A stretch of 5,597 nucleotides of DNA from Actinomycetes bacterium (GCA_023432005.1 JAEYVF010000093.1:1-5597); one strand, 5' to 3'. Positions 1 through 4,892 are shown, counted from the stretch's first letter. Notes: a model not told the origin generated them from the letters alone. Made by a program: numbers and translations.

Positions 1-225
1 GTCCTGGTGCGCGCGCACCTCGCGCGCGCCGAGTGCCGCGGCGCCGAGCGCGAGCGCGCCGTGCGTGTCGTCGACGACCGCGACCTGCCCCGCCACCGCA
101 TCCGAGAACTCGGATGCGGCGTGGTCGAGCAGGTAGCGGTCGGCCGCGTCCCACGCGCGCAGCTCGCCGCCGCCCACGTCGGGCGTGCGCTCGAGCGCGT
201 CGAGGAGCGCGTCGAGGTCGGTCAC
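1..225 (-). CDS. RsmC/RlmG-like class I SAM-dependent rRNA methyltransferase, N-terminal part (cut by window edge)
   Basis: Seventy-five codons read from a GTG start at 225 towards the left edge, where the gene is cut off. The visible protein contains the stretches LRAWDAADRYLLDH (about residues 22-35) and VAVVDDTHGALAL (about 48-60). These are typical of the N-terminal domain of RsmC/RlmG-type 16S/23S rRNA guanine-N2 methyltransferases of actinobacteria, followed by the expected RxHQD. In that family the N-terminal domain is a degenerate methyltransferase fold that helps to bind rRNA, and the catalytic SAM domain lies in the missing C-terminal half, so catalytic residues cannot be checked. 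The GTG start is chosen because a TAGCGT box stands exactly six bases upstream, and the family alignment begins only shortly after it. The start overlaps the TGA of a coding-like stretch by four bases (GTGA). The family call is from recalled motifs and is fairly safe; the exact rRNA target is not determined. Confidence 0.72.
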   Translation of the reverse strand, partial: MTDLDALLDALERTPDVGGGELRAWDAADRYLLDHAASEFSDAVAGQVAVVDDTHGALALGAAALGAREVRAHQD

Positions 226-329
226 CCCTCGACGCTAGCCGCCCCGCCCAACTCGCCCCGCACGTTGCGCGCGAAGTTCGCGACGTGCTCGCGGAGGGCC
301 GCGATCCGCCGCTCCCGCTCGGCCGCGTC
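222..329 (-). pseudogene. Coding-like stretch without a start codon (possible gene remnant) ending in GTGA overlap with the methyltransferase
   Basis: After the quinone oxidoreductase stop, a different minus-strand frame stays open to a TGA at 222-224. Its translation looks like a real protein tail: it includes ERERRIAALREHVANF followed by ARNVRGELGG, an amphipathic, charged helix-like stretch. Of its 35 codons, 34 end in G or C. The frame extends back into the qorB-like gene only as arginine- and cysteine-rich noise until an in-frame TGA. Its only in-frame ATG/GTG is a GTG about 13 codons from the end. The stop overlaps the methyltransferase GTG as GTGA, the arrangement seen in coupled genes. 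It may be the 3' end of a gene whose body was lost, a gene with an undetected start, or chance openness in GC-rich DNA. I cannot name a family. Confidence 0.3.
232..237 (-). promoter_or_regulatory. -10 box TAGCGT for leaderless transcription of the methyltransferase gene
   Basis: On the minus strand TAGCGT is followed by six bases (CGAGGG) and then GTG. This fits the actinobacterial TANNNT -10 consensus with transcription starting at the start codon. The GAGGG directly against the GTG is too close to act as a normal ribosome binding site. No convincing -35 element is visible. Confidence 0.55.
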
Positions 330-1185
330 ACGCCATCGCTGCGCGCAGCCCCTCCATGAGCGGGGTTGTCGGGCGCCCGATGAGCCCCGACAGGTCGTGC
401 GTCACCTCGCCGAGCAGCCCGTCGCGGATGTTGCCGTCCATCCCGACGGCGAAGCCCACCGTGCCCTCGTCGAGGCCCGCCGCGAGCAGGGCCGCGGTCT
501 GCTCCTCGGGGGTCTGCGGCACGTAGGCGATGTCGCGCCCGAGCAGCTCGCCGATCGTCGCGGCGAGCTCGGCGTACGACCACGCCGTGTCTCCGCCGAG
601 CTCGTACACCGCGCCGAGGTGCCCGTCGGTCGTCAGCACCACTGCCGCCGCCTCCGCGTAGTCGGCCCGCGACGCGCTCGCCACGCGCCCGTCGCCCGTG
701 CTCGACGCGACGACGCCCGTCGCATCCGCCTGGTGCACGGTCTGCACGTAGTTCTCGGTGTACCAGTTGTTGCGCAGCACCGTGAAGGGAACACCGGATG
801 CCGTAAGGGCCTCCTCGGTCGCCTTGTGCTCGGGGTTCACGAGCAGCGCCGAGGTGTCGGCGTGCGGCGCGCTCGTGTAGACGAGCTGCGCGACCCCCGC
901 GGCGGCGGCCGCGTCGATCACGTTGGTGTGCTGCGCCACGCGGTTGCCGAACTCGCTGCCCGACACGAGCAGCATCCGCTCGACGCCGGCCACGACATCC
1001 GCGAGCGAGGCGGGGTCGTCGTAGTCGAGGTGCACGGTCTGCACGCCCTTCGCGGCGAGGTCGGCGACCTTCGCGGTGTCGCGGGCGCCGGCGCGGATCT
1101 CAGATGCGGGCACGCCTCGGGCGAGCAGCGCCTCGACGGTGAGGCGGCCGAGGTGGCCGGATGCGGCGGTGACGAGGAGGGTCAT
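328..1185 (-). CDS. qorB: NmrA-family NAD(P)H:quinone oxidoreductase (QOR2/YtfG-like)
   Basis: The 285-residue protein has nearly the same length and order of motifs as Escherichia coli YtfG (QOR2). These are an N-terminal Rossmann strand-turn with AASGHLG (7-13), the VERMLLVSGSE segment (68-78), the NVIDAAAAAGV helix (88-98), YTSAPHADTS (103-112), EHKATEE (119-125), the diagnostic LRNNWYTENY (137-146), ASRADYAEAAA (171-181), YELGGD (194-199) and a C-terminal LIGRPTTPL (268-276). Known members are atypical short-chain dehydrogenases that transfer hydride from NADPH to quinones and protect cells from quinone stress. The ATG at 1185 is preferred over longer in-frame starts because the Rossmann motif begins immediately after it and a Shine-Dalgarno sequence sits eight bases upstream. 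The gene is divergent from an HxlR regulator, as in the Corynebacterium glutamicum qorR-qor2 pair, so redox-controlled repression is likely. Family assignment is secure; substrate is inferred. Confidence 0.9.
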   Translation of the reverse strand: MTLLVTAASGHLGRLTVEALLARGVPASEIRAGARDTAKVADLAAKGVQTVHLDYDDPASLADVVAGVERMLLVSGSEFGNRVAQHTNVIDAAAAAGVAQLVYTSAPHADTSALLVNPEHKATEEALTASGVPFTVLRNNWYTENYVQTVHQADATGVVASSTGDGRVASASRADYAEAAAVVLTTDGHLGAVYELGGDTAWSYAELAATIGELLGRDIAYVPQTPEEQTAALLAAGLDEGTVGFAVGMDGNIRDGLLGEVTHDLSGLIGRPTTPLMEGLRAAMA

Positions 1186-1193
1186 GGGGTGGG

Positions 1194-1201
1194 TCCTTTC
1201 T
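1194..1201 (-). promoter_or_regulatory. Shine-Dalgarno sequence of the quinone oxidoreductase gene
   Basis: On the minus strand AGAAAGGA ends eight bases before the ATG at 1185. This is the one gene in the window with a clear ribosome binding site and therefore a 5' leader, and it fixes the start codon. Its promoter must lie further up in the divergent region; TACCCT (minus strand, 1240 to 1235), inside the candidate operator, is a possible -10 box. Confidence 0.75.
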
Positions 1202-1235
1202 GACGCGTTCGCCGGATGCAACCACGCGCGACCCA

Positions 1236-1260
1236 GGGTACTTCCTGTGGGAGAGTACCC
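1236..1260. promoter_or_regulatory. Candidate operator of the HxlR/QorR-type regulator (inverted repeat plus extra half-site)
   Basis: GGGTACT at 1236-1242 and AGTACCC at 1254-1260 form a perfect 7-base inverted repeat with an 11-base spacer. A further half-site, GGTACT, lies at 1273-1278 and overlaps the regulator's -10 box. The three GTAC cores begin at 1238, 1255 and 1274, so they are 17 and 19 bases apart. TACT/AGTA arms are also seen in operators described for the HxlR/DUF24 regulator YodB, though with a shorter spacer. The repeat lies upstream of both divergent genes, where a bound repressor could block both promoters. Binding is inferred, not shown. Confidence 0.55.
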
Positions 1261-1269
1261 ACCTTCCGG

Positions 1270-1275
1270 TAAGGT
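1270..1275 (+). promoter_or_regulatory. -10 box TAAGGT for leaderless transcription of the HxlR regulator
   Basis: TAAGGT is followed by six bases (ACTGGC) and the ATG at 1282. It is a good TANNNT match and there is no Shine-Dalgarno sequence. The third operator half-site starts inside it, which would give autorepression. The expected -35 position holds only a weak sequence. Confidence 0.6.
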
Positions 1276-1281
1276 ACTGGC

Positions 1282-1689
1282 ATGACGGTAAGCCTCCGCG
1301 AGCTGCGGGCCCTTCCCGGGTTCGACGACACCCTCCTCACCGAGGGCTGCCCTACGCGCGTCGTGCTCGACCACGTCACGAGCAAGTGGGGCGTGCTCGT
1401 GCTGCTCGCGCTGAGCGACGGCACCCACCGCTGGGGTGAGCTGCGGCGCGCCGTCGACGGCATCAGCGAGAAGATGCTCGCCCAGACGCTGCGCACCCTC
1501 GAGGGCGACGGTCTCGTGCTGCGCGACGCGCGGCCCACCATCCCGCCGCACGTCGAGTACTCGCTCACGGCATCCGGCCGCGAGCTCGTCGACCGGATGC
1601 TGCCCCTCGTCGAGTGGATCGCCCGCAACGCCGACCGCATGCTCGCCGACCGCCTCGTCGCGCCCGCCGCCGCGCCCGCCGCCTCATAG
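1282..1689 (+). CDS. qorR: HxlR/DUF24-family winged-helix regulator, QorR-like redox sensor
   Basis: The 135-residue protein is a typical HxlR-type winged helix. It has a cysteine-proline turn (C23-P24) after a short N-terminal helix, then SKWGVLVLLAL (34-44), a helix-turn-helix around ISEKMLAQTLRTLEGDGLV (61-79), a wing (83-93) ending in VEYSLTASG, and a C-terminal dimerisation helix. C23 is the only cysteine in the protein. In the QorR protein of Corynebacterium glutamicum a single N-terminal cysteine senses oxidants and quinones and releases DNA when oxidised; the same mechanism is inferred here. The gene is divergent from the quinone oxidoreductase and shares a 96-base regulatory region with it. 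The C-terminal tail is a low-complexity Ala/Pro run. Its TAG stop lies inside the first palindromic repeat element. Family call is secure; the QorR name rests on context and the lone cysteine. Confidence 0.85.
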   Translation: MTVSLRELRALPGFDDTLLTEGCPTRVVLDHVTSKWGVLVLLALSDGTHRWGELRRAVDGISEKMLAQTLRTLEGDGLVLRDARPTIPPHVEYSLTASGRELVDRMLPLVEWIARNADRMLADRLVAPAAAPAAS

Positions 1690-1750
1690 TTCCCGTTCCG
1701 CGTGATCGTTCCCGAAGGAACGGGTGCGAACACGCGGAACGGGAACTATG
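1685..1750 (+). repeat. Palindromic repeat element, copy A (perfect 20-base arms, inner hairpin)
   Basis: Arms at 1685-1704 and 1731-1750 are perfect inverted complements of 20 bases, beginning CATAGTTCCC and ending GGGAACTATG. Inside them is a second hairpin, CGTTCC (1707-1712), loop CGAA, GGAACG (1717-1722). Positions 1686-1750 recur in direct orientation at 2658-2722 with 57 of 65 bases identical and no gaps. The element provides the TAG stop (1687-1689) of the HxlR gene and ends just before the LLM gene promoter. Outermost TA dinucleotides on both sides would fit a miniature element with TA target duplication. It could equally serve as a U-tract-less transcription terminator. No transposase is present to support mobility. 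Confidence 0.8.
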
Positions 1751-1773
1751 GCGGGGATGTCGCTCGACGCTGC

Positions 1774-1779
1774 CAGCAT
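1774..1779 (+). promoter_or_regulatory. -10-like box CAGCAT for leaderless transcription of the LLM oxidoreductase
   Basis: CAGCAT has the conserved A2 and T6 of the TANNNT box and is followed by GGGGGC and the ATG at 1786. It is weaker than the boxes of the neighbouring genes because position 1 is C. The run of G just before the ATG could also help ribosome binding. Confidence 0.45.
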
Positions 1780-1785
1780 GGGGGC

Positions 1786-2661
1786 ATGACCGACATCGGC
1801 GTCATCTTCACCCCCACCCGTCCTCCCGAGCAGCTGCGCGAGTTCGTGATCGAGGCCGAACGCCTCGGACTTGATGAGGTGCTGCTGTTCGAGGACTGCT
1901 TCCGCGAGTCGGGCCTCGCCGCCGCGGTGGCCGCGCTCGCCGCGACCGAGCGCATCCGTGTGGGCATCGGCGTGCTGCCGATGCCGTTCCGCAACGTCGC
2001 GCTGCTCGCGATGGAGGTCGCAACGATCGAGCGGCTCTTCCCCGGCCGTCTGCGACTCGGCGTCGGCCACGGCGTGCAGGACTGGATGGCGCAGGTCGGC
2101 GCGCGCCCCGCGTCGCCGCTCACACTCATGCGCGAGTACGTACCCGCGCTGCGCCGTCTGCTCGCGGGCGAGCGCGTCGACGCATCCGGGCGCTACGTGA
2201 CACTCGACGGCGTGCAGCTCGACTGGCCGCCCGCCGCGCCCGTCGCCGTGTGGGCCGCGGGCGAGGGCCCGAAGACCCTCGCGCTCACGGGCGAGGTCGC
2301 CGACGGCACCATCTTCACCACCGGTACGCCGCCCGAGACGCTCGCGGCGGGCGTCGAGCTCATCGCCGAGGGGCGCCGCACCGCGGGCCGTGGCGGCACC
2401 CAGCCGATCGCCGCGTTCGTGATGACCGCGTTCGGCGAGGGTTCCGCCGGGCGGCTCGAGGTCGAGCTGGCCGAGTGGGGCTACCAGGGCGAGCGGGCGA
2501 CGGGCGCGACCGGCACGGTCGACGAGGTCGCCGATCAGGTGCAGGGCTGGGTCGACGCCGGCGCCGACGCGGTGCTCCTGCAGCCCCTGAACGACGAGAC
2601 CGACCTCGACGGGTTCCTCGCGAACTGCGCCCAGGTCGCGGCGCGCCTGCGCGCGCGATAG
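1786..2661 (+). CDS. LLM-class (bacterial luciferase-like) flavin- or F420-dependent oxidoreductase
   Basis: The 291-residue protein fits the luciferase-like monooxygenase (LLM) TIM-barrel family. It has an N-terminal strand DIGVIF (3-8), a helix EFVIEAERLGLDEVLLFED (19-37), the family-typical LPMPFRNVALLAMEVATIERLF (64-85) running into PGRLRLGVGHG (86-96), a helix around LMREYVPALRRLLAGE (114-129), VWAAGEGPKTLALTGEVADG (155-174) and a C-terminal DAGADAVLLQPL (257-268). Known relatives use FMN or coenzyme F420 to oxidise or reduce organic substrates; the substrate cannot be read from this sequence. The ATG at 1786 is preferred over the upstream GTG at 1702, which would translate through the palindromic repeat. 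The gene is alone between two copies of that repeat, and its TAG stop is the second copy's first bases. A nearby convergent FMN reductase could supply reduced flavin, which is inference. Confidence 0.85.
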   Translation: MTDIGVIFTPTRPPEQLREFVIEAERLGLDEVLLFEDCFRESGLAAAVAALAATERIRVGIGVLPMPFRNVALLAMEVATIERLFPGRLRLGVGHGVQDWMAQVGARPASPLTLMREYVPALRRLLAGERVDASGRYVTLDGVQLDWPPAAPVAVWAAGEGPKTLALTGEVADGTIFTTGTPPETLAAGVELIAEGRRTAGRGGTQPIAAFVMTAFGEGSAGRLEVELAEWGYQGERATGATGTVDEVADQVQGWVDAGADAVLLQPLNDETDLDGFLANCAQVAARLRAR

Positions 2662-2722
2662 TTCCCGTTCCGCGCGATAGTCGCCGAACGAACGGGTGCG
2701 AACACGCGGAACGGCAACTCAG
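2658..2722 (+). repeat. Palindromic repeat element, copy B
   Basis: This is a direct repeat of copy A, matching at 57 of 65 positions without gaps; an uninterrupted run of 25 identical bases corresponds to 2690-2714. The arms are less perfect than in copy A: 15 of 17 bases pair between 2660-2676 and 2703-2719, and the right outer TA is changed to TC. The inner hairpin differs but can still form a short stem, TCG (2681-2683) with CGA (2689-2691), one position out of register compared with copy A. Its second to fourth bases form the TAG stop of the LLM gene (2659-2661). It lies at the meeting point of two convergent genes, so a termination role is possible. Confidence 0.8.
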
Positions 2723-2740
2723 CCGTCCGACCCGACGAAC

Positions 2741-2761
2741 CCACCCGCCGGGCGAGGGTGG
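2741..2761. terminator. Possible weak terminator hairpin between convergent genes
   Basis: CCACCC (2741-2746) and GGGTGG (2756-2761) form a six-base stem with a nine-base loop directly before the stop codon of the convergent FMN reductase. There is no T-rich tail in either direction. The palindromic element just upstream could serve the same purpose more strongly. Confidence 0.25.
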
Positions 2762-3373
2762 CTAGCTCTCCGGCACGGGGTACGCGGATGCCGCGAGCAG
2801 CCCCGCGAGGTGCGCTGCATTCGCAGCAGCGGTCGCCGTGGCGGCATCCGTCGACTCCGCCCGGTGGTCGAGGTCGACATAGTCGACCGACCCCATCGCC
2901 TCGCCGTTCCAGTAGGTGCAGCCCTGCGCGGGGATCGTGAACCCCACGTCGTCGAGCGCCTGGAACAGCTGCGAGCAGATGTGGTGCGCGCCGTCCTCGT
3001 TGCCCACCACGGCCACGATCGCGACCTTGCCGAACATCGTGGGGCGACCCTCGGCATCCGTCTCCGAGAGCTCGGCATCGAGCCGCTCGAGCACGCGCTG
3101 GCCCACGCTCGTGGTCTGCCCCATCCAGGTCGGCGTCGCGAACACGAGGATGTCGGCGGCGAGGATGCTCTCCCGCAGCCGCGGCCACTCGTCGCCGTCG
3201 CCCATGTCCTTCTCGACGCCCGGACGGATGTCGAGGTCGACGACGCGCACGTGGTCGCCCTCGACACCGTGGTCCTCGAGAGCGTCGAGCACCTCGCGCG
3301 CGAGCCGTTCCGTGCTCGAGATCGCGGGGCTGGGCTTGAGCGTGCAGTTGAGGGCGAGTGCGTGAAGGGCCAT
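2762..3373 (-). CDS. Flavodoxin-fold NAD(P)H-dependent FMN reductase family protein
   Basis: The 203-residue protein has the layout of the NADPH-dependent FMN reductase/flavodoxin family. Strand one runs into the phosphate-binding loop NCTLKPSPAISST (9-21), and a helix TERLAREVLDALEDHG (21-36) follows. Then come RVVDLDI (43-49), ADILVFATPTWMG (73-85), where the loop after PTW normally packs on the flavin ring, KVAIVAVVGNEDGAHH (116-131) and GCTYWNGEAM (151-160). Members bind FMN and reduce flavins, quinones or azo compounds with NAD(P)H. The ATG at 3373 is preferred because the first beta-strand starts directly there and a TAGCGT box stands six bases upstream. It lies downstream of the exporter gene on the same strand with a 62-base gap but appears to have its own promoter. 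It converges with the LLM oxidoreductase, a possible flavin-using partner. The precise substrate is unknown. Confidence 0.83.
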   Translation of the reverse strand: MALHALALNCTLKPSPAISSTERLAREVLDALEDHGVEGDHVRVVDLDIRPGVEKDMGDGDEWPRLRESILAADILVFATPTWMGQTTSVGQRVLERLDAELSETDAEGRPTMFGKVAIVAVVGNEDGAHHICSQLFQALDDVGFTIPAQGCTYWNGEAMGSVDYVDLDHRAESTDAATATAAANAAHLAGLLAASAYPVPES

Positions 3374-3379
3374 GCTCCG

Positions 3380-3385
3380 ACGCTA
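3380..3385 (-). promoter_or_regulatory. -10 box TAGCGT for leaderless transcription of the FMN reductase gene
   Basis: On the minus strand TAGCGT is followed by CGGAGC and ATG. The hexamer and the next two bases are identical to the box in front of the methyltransferase gene. GGAG lies only one base from the ATG, too close for a normal Shine-Dalgarno interaction, so leaderless initiation is preferred. Confidence 0.6.
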
Positions 3386-3435
3386 GAGAGGCCCTGGGGC
3401 CCCGGGCAGGGGCTTGCGCCTCCCCCGCACCCGGG

Positions 3436-4335
3436 TTAGGTGAGCCCCTCGGCGGTCTGCTCGAGCTCGGATGCGGGCGCCGGTCGCTGCGTCGCGATCG
3501 CCGTGCCCGCGGCGGCGCAGACGAGCACGATCGCGAGCAGCTGCACCCAGCCGAGCCGCTCGTGCAGCACGATCCAGCCGAACACGGCTGCGACGACGGG
3601 CCCGAAGGCGGTGATGATCGCGTACAGCCGCGCGGTGATGCGGCGCAGGATGAAGGTGTCGAGCGCGTAGGGCAGCGCAGACGACAGCACGCCGATGCCG
3701 ATCAGGAGCCCTACGACCGGCCACGAGAACTCGGCGCCCGGCAGGGTGAACGCCGCGATCGGCAGGATGAGCGCGAGGCTCACGATGCCCGCGACCGTCA
3801 GCCCCTCGAGCCCCGGCAGCCCGAGCGCGACACGTCGCGTGAGCAGGATGTAGGCGGCCCACGCCGCGGCCGCGAGGAGGGCGAGCACGACACCCCACGC
3901 ATCCACGTGACCCTCGAGCCCCGTGAGCAGCACCACCCCCGCGCCCGCCACGAGCACGCAGATCACGTCGAGCAGGCGGCGCGACGTCGCGAGCGCGAGC
4001 AGCAGGGGCCCCAGGAACTCGATCGTCGCGGCGATGCCGAGGCCGAGCAGATGCACCGACTCGTAGAACGTCAGGTTCATGACGGCGAGCGCGACGCCGA
4101 GCGCGACGGCGGGCCAGAGCCTGCGCCACGTCAGCAGCGAACGGCGCGGACGGTAGAACGGCAACAGCACGGCGATCATCACGAGCTGTCGCGCCGCGAC
4201 GACGATCGGCGAGCCGACGAACGGGATGGCGACGCCCGCGAGAGCAGAGCCGAGGTTGATCGAGACCTCCGTGCCCACCTGCGTCGTGGCGCCGACGACC
4301 GTGCGGCGACGTCCCGCATCCGCTCCCCCACTCAC
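3436..4335 (-). CDS. EamA/DMT-family transporter, RhtA-like exporter
   Basis: The 299-residue membrane protein is of the drug/metabolite transporter superfamily. About ten hydrophobic helices can be seen, roughly at 13-36, 43-60, 73-91, 97-116, 121-138, 145-165, 178-198, 206-228, 236-255 and 262-281, in the usual two-times-five EamA arrangement. The segment MNLTFYESVHLLGLGIAATIEFLGPLL, starting at residue 86, and SSALPYALDTFILRRI, starting at 218, resemble the threonine/homoserine exporter RhtA, so amino-acid or related metabolite export is the best guess. The length is normal for the family. The start is a GTG at 4335 with a GAGAAT box six bases before it; an ATG eight bases further up is out of frame. 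The gene is divergent from the CinA-like amidase across 62 bases. No substrate-specific evidence is present. Confidence 0.85.
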   Translation of the reverse strand: MSGGADAGRRRTVVGATTQVGTEVSINLGSALAGVAIPFVGSPIVVAARQLVMIAVLLPFYRPRRSLLTWRRLWPAVALGVALAVMNLTFYESVHLLGLGIAATIEFLGPLLLALATSRRLLDVICVLVAGAGVVLLTGLEGHVDAWGVVLALLAAAAWAAYILLTRRVALGLPGLEGLTVAGIVSLALILPIAAFTLPGAEFSWPVVGLLIGIGVLSSALPYALDTFILRRITARLYAIITAFGPVVAAVFGWIVLHERLGWVQLLAIVLVCAAAGTAIATQRPAPASELEQTAEGLT

Positions 4336-4341
4336 CGACCC

Positions 4342-4347
4342 ATTCTC
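4342..4347 (-). promoter_or_regulatory. -10-like box GAGAAT for leaderless transcription of the transporter gene
   Basis: On the minus strand GAGAAT is followed by GGGTCG and the GTG start. It keeps A2 and T6 of the TANNNT box but has G at position 1. A TTGACT word lies only four bases upstream of it, which is too near to act as its -35 element. Confidence 0.45.
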
Positions 4348-4385
4348 GCGGAGTCAAGGCCCTCCGCCGAACGTGCTCGCCCCGG

Positions 4386-4391
4386 CAGGAT
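4386..4391 (+). promoter_or_regulatory. -10-like box CAGGAT (or Shine-Dalgarno AGGA) before the cinA-like gene
   Basis: CAGGAT is followed by GGGGGC and the ATG at 4398, matching the six-base spacing seen at the other starts. The same bases contain AGGA seven bases from the ATG, an acceptable Shine-Dalgarno sequence. Either a leaderless or a led mRNA is therefore possible for this gene. Confidence 0.4.
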
Positions 4392-4397
4392 GGGGGC

Positions 4398-4853
4398 ATG
4401 GCCGACATCGGAGAGCTCATCGCCCGCACCGCCCTCACCCGCGACCTGCGCATCGCCGTCGCGGAGTCGCTCACGGGCGGCGCACTGAGCCAGGCGCTCG
4501 CCGCGGCGCCGGATGCGGGCACGTGGTTCGCGGGCGGCGTCGTCGCGTACACGGTCGAGACGAAGAACCGCGTGCTGGGTGTTCCCGTGGGTCCCGTCGT
4601 CAACGCCCCGACCGCGCGGCAGATGGCGCAGGGGGTGCTCGAGCTGCTGGACGCGGATGTCGCACTCGCCGTCACGGGAGTCGGGGGGCCGGGAGAGGAG
4701 GAGGGCCACCCGGCCGGCACCGTCTACCTCGCGATCGTCACCGCCGACTCGACGCGCATCACCGAGTTCGCCTTCGACGGCGACCCCGAACAGGTCGTGA
4801 AGCAGACGGTCGACGCGTCGCTCGAGGCGCTGCGCACCGACCTCGGTGCCTGA
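4398..4853 (+). CDS. CinA C-terminal-domain protein, nicotinamide-nucleotide amidase (PncC-type)
   Basis: The 151-residue protein is a stand-alone CinA C-terminal domain. Such enzymes deamidate nicotinamide mononucleotide to nicotinate mononucleotide, recycling NMN left by NAD-dependent DNA ligase. The signature AESLTGG (22-28) carries the expected catalytic serine S24. It is followed by GGVVAYTVETK (46-56) with Y51 and K56, then VALAVTGVGGPG (88-99) and the HPAGTVYLAI stretch shortly after. All conserved blocks are present and the length is typical of single-domain PncC/YgaD proteins; the N-terminal molybdopterin-binding-like COG1058 domain of full CinA is absent. In many actinobacteria cinA lies near pgsA and recA; those neighbours are not visible here. 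It is divergent from the exporter gene. Family call is secure; amidase activity is inferred from the family. Confidence 0.9.
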   Translation: MADIGELIARTALTRDLRIAVAESLTGGALSQALAAAPDAGTWFAGGVVAYTVETKNRVLGVPVGPVVNAPTARQMAQGVLELLDADVALAVTGVGGPGEEEGHPAGTVYLAIVTADSTRITEFAFDGDPEQVVKQTVDASLEALRTDLGA

Positions 4854-4861
4854 TCCGCGCT

Positions 4862-4892
4862 CGCCCGCGCGACTACTCGCGCGAGGCGGGCG
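4862..4892 (+). terminator. GC-rich hairpin after the cinA-like gene, possible U-tract-less terminator
   Basis: CGCGCGA (4866-4872) and TCGCGCG (4877-4883) form a perfect seven-base stem with loop CTAC. The fold can be lengthened by pairing CGCCC (4862-4866) with GGGCG (4888-4892) around a bulge. It begins nine bases after the stop codon and ends just before the next gene's promoter. No T-run follows; hairpins without a T-run are often proposed as terminators in actinobacteria. Confidence 0.4.

Noticed and set aside
7..1203. A 398-codon open frame on the plus strand across the quinone reductase gene
   Set aside because: The translation is arginine/histidine-rich with no recognisable family, and it lies antisense to a gene with clear YtfG-type motifs. 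Long antisense frames are expected at this GC content.
1702..1788. Earlier GTG start for the LLM gene inside the repeat element
   Set aside because: It would add 28 residues encoded by the palindrome that do not fit the family, whereas the ATG at 1786 has a box at the standard six-base distance and starts the first barrel strand.
1685..2722. Integron-type gene cassette with attC sites
   Set aside because: The elements are about 65 bases and palindromic, as attC sites are, but the ends read GTTCCC...GGGAAC instead of the RYYYAAC...GTTRRRY core arrangement. No integrase is visible and the LLM gene has its own start box.
1686..2722. CRISPR array
   Set aside because: There are only two repeats, 972 bases apart, with a whole gene between them and no cas genes.
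3374..3435. GC-rich inverted stretches between the transporter and FMN reductase genes as a terminator
   Set aside because: Only short or mismatched stems can be drawn (for example CCCTG 3392-3396 with CAGGG 3407-3411) and there is no T-run. In such G/C-run sequence these are likely by chance.
3358..4720. Long open frames on both strands (376 codons plus, 445 codons minus) across the transporter and cinA-like genes
   Set aside because: They have extreme Arg/Glu/Asp or Ala/Arg composition and no motifs, and they overlap genes with clear membrane helices and CinA signatures. They are shadow frames.
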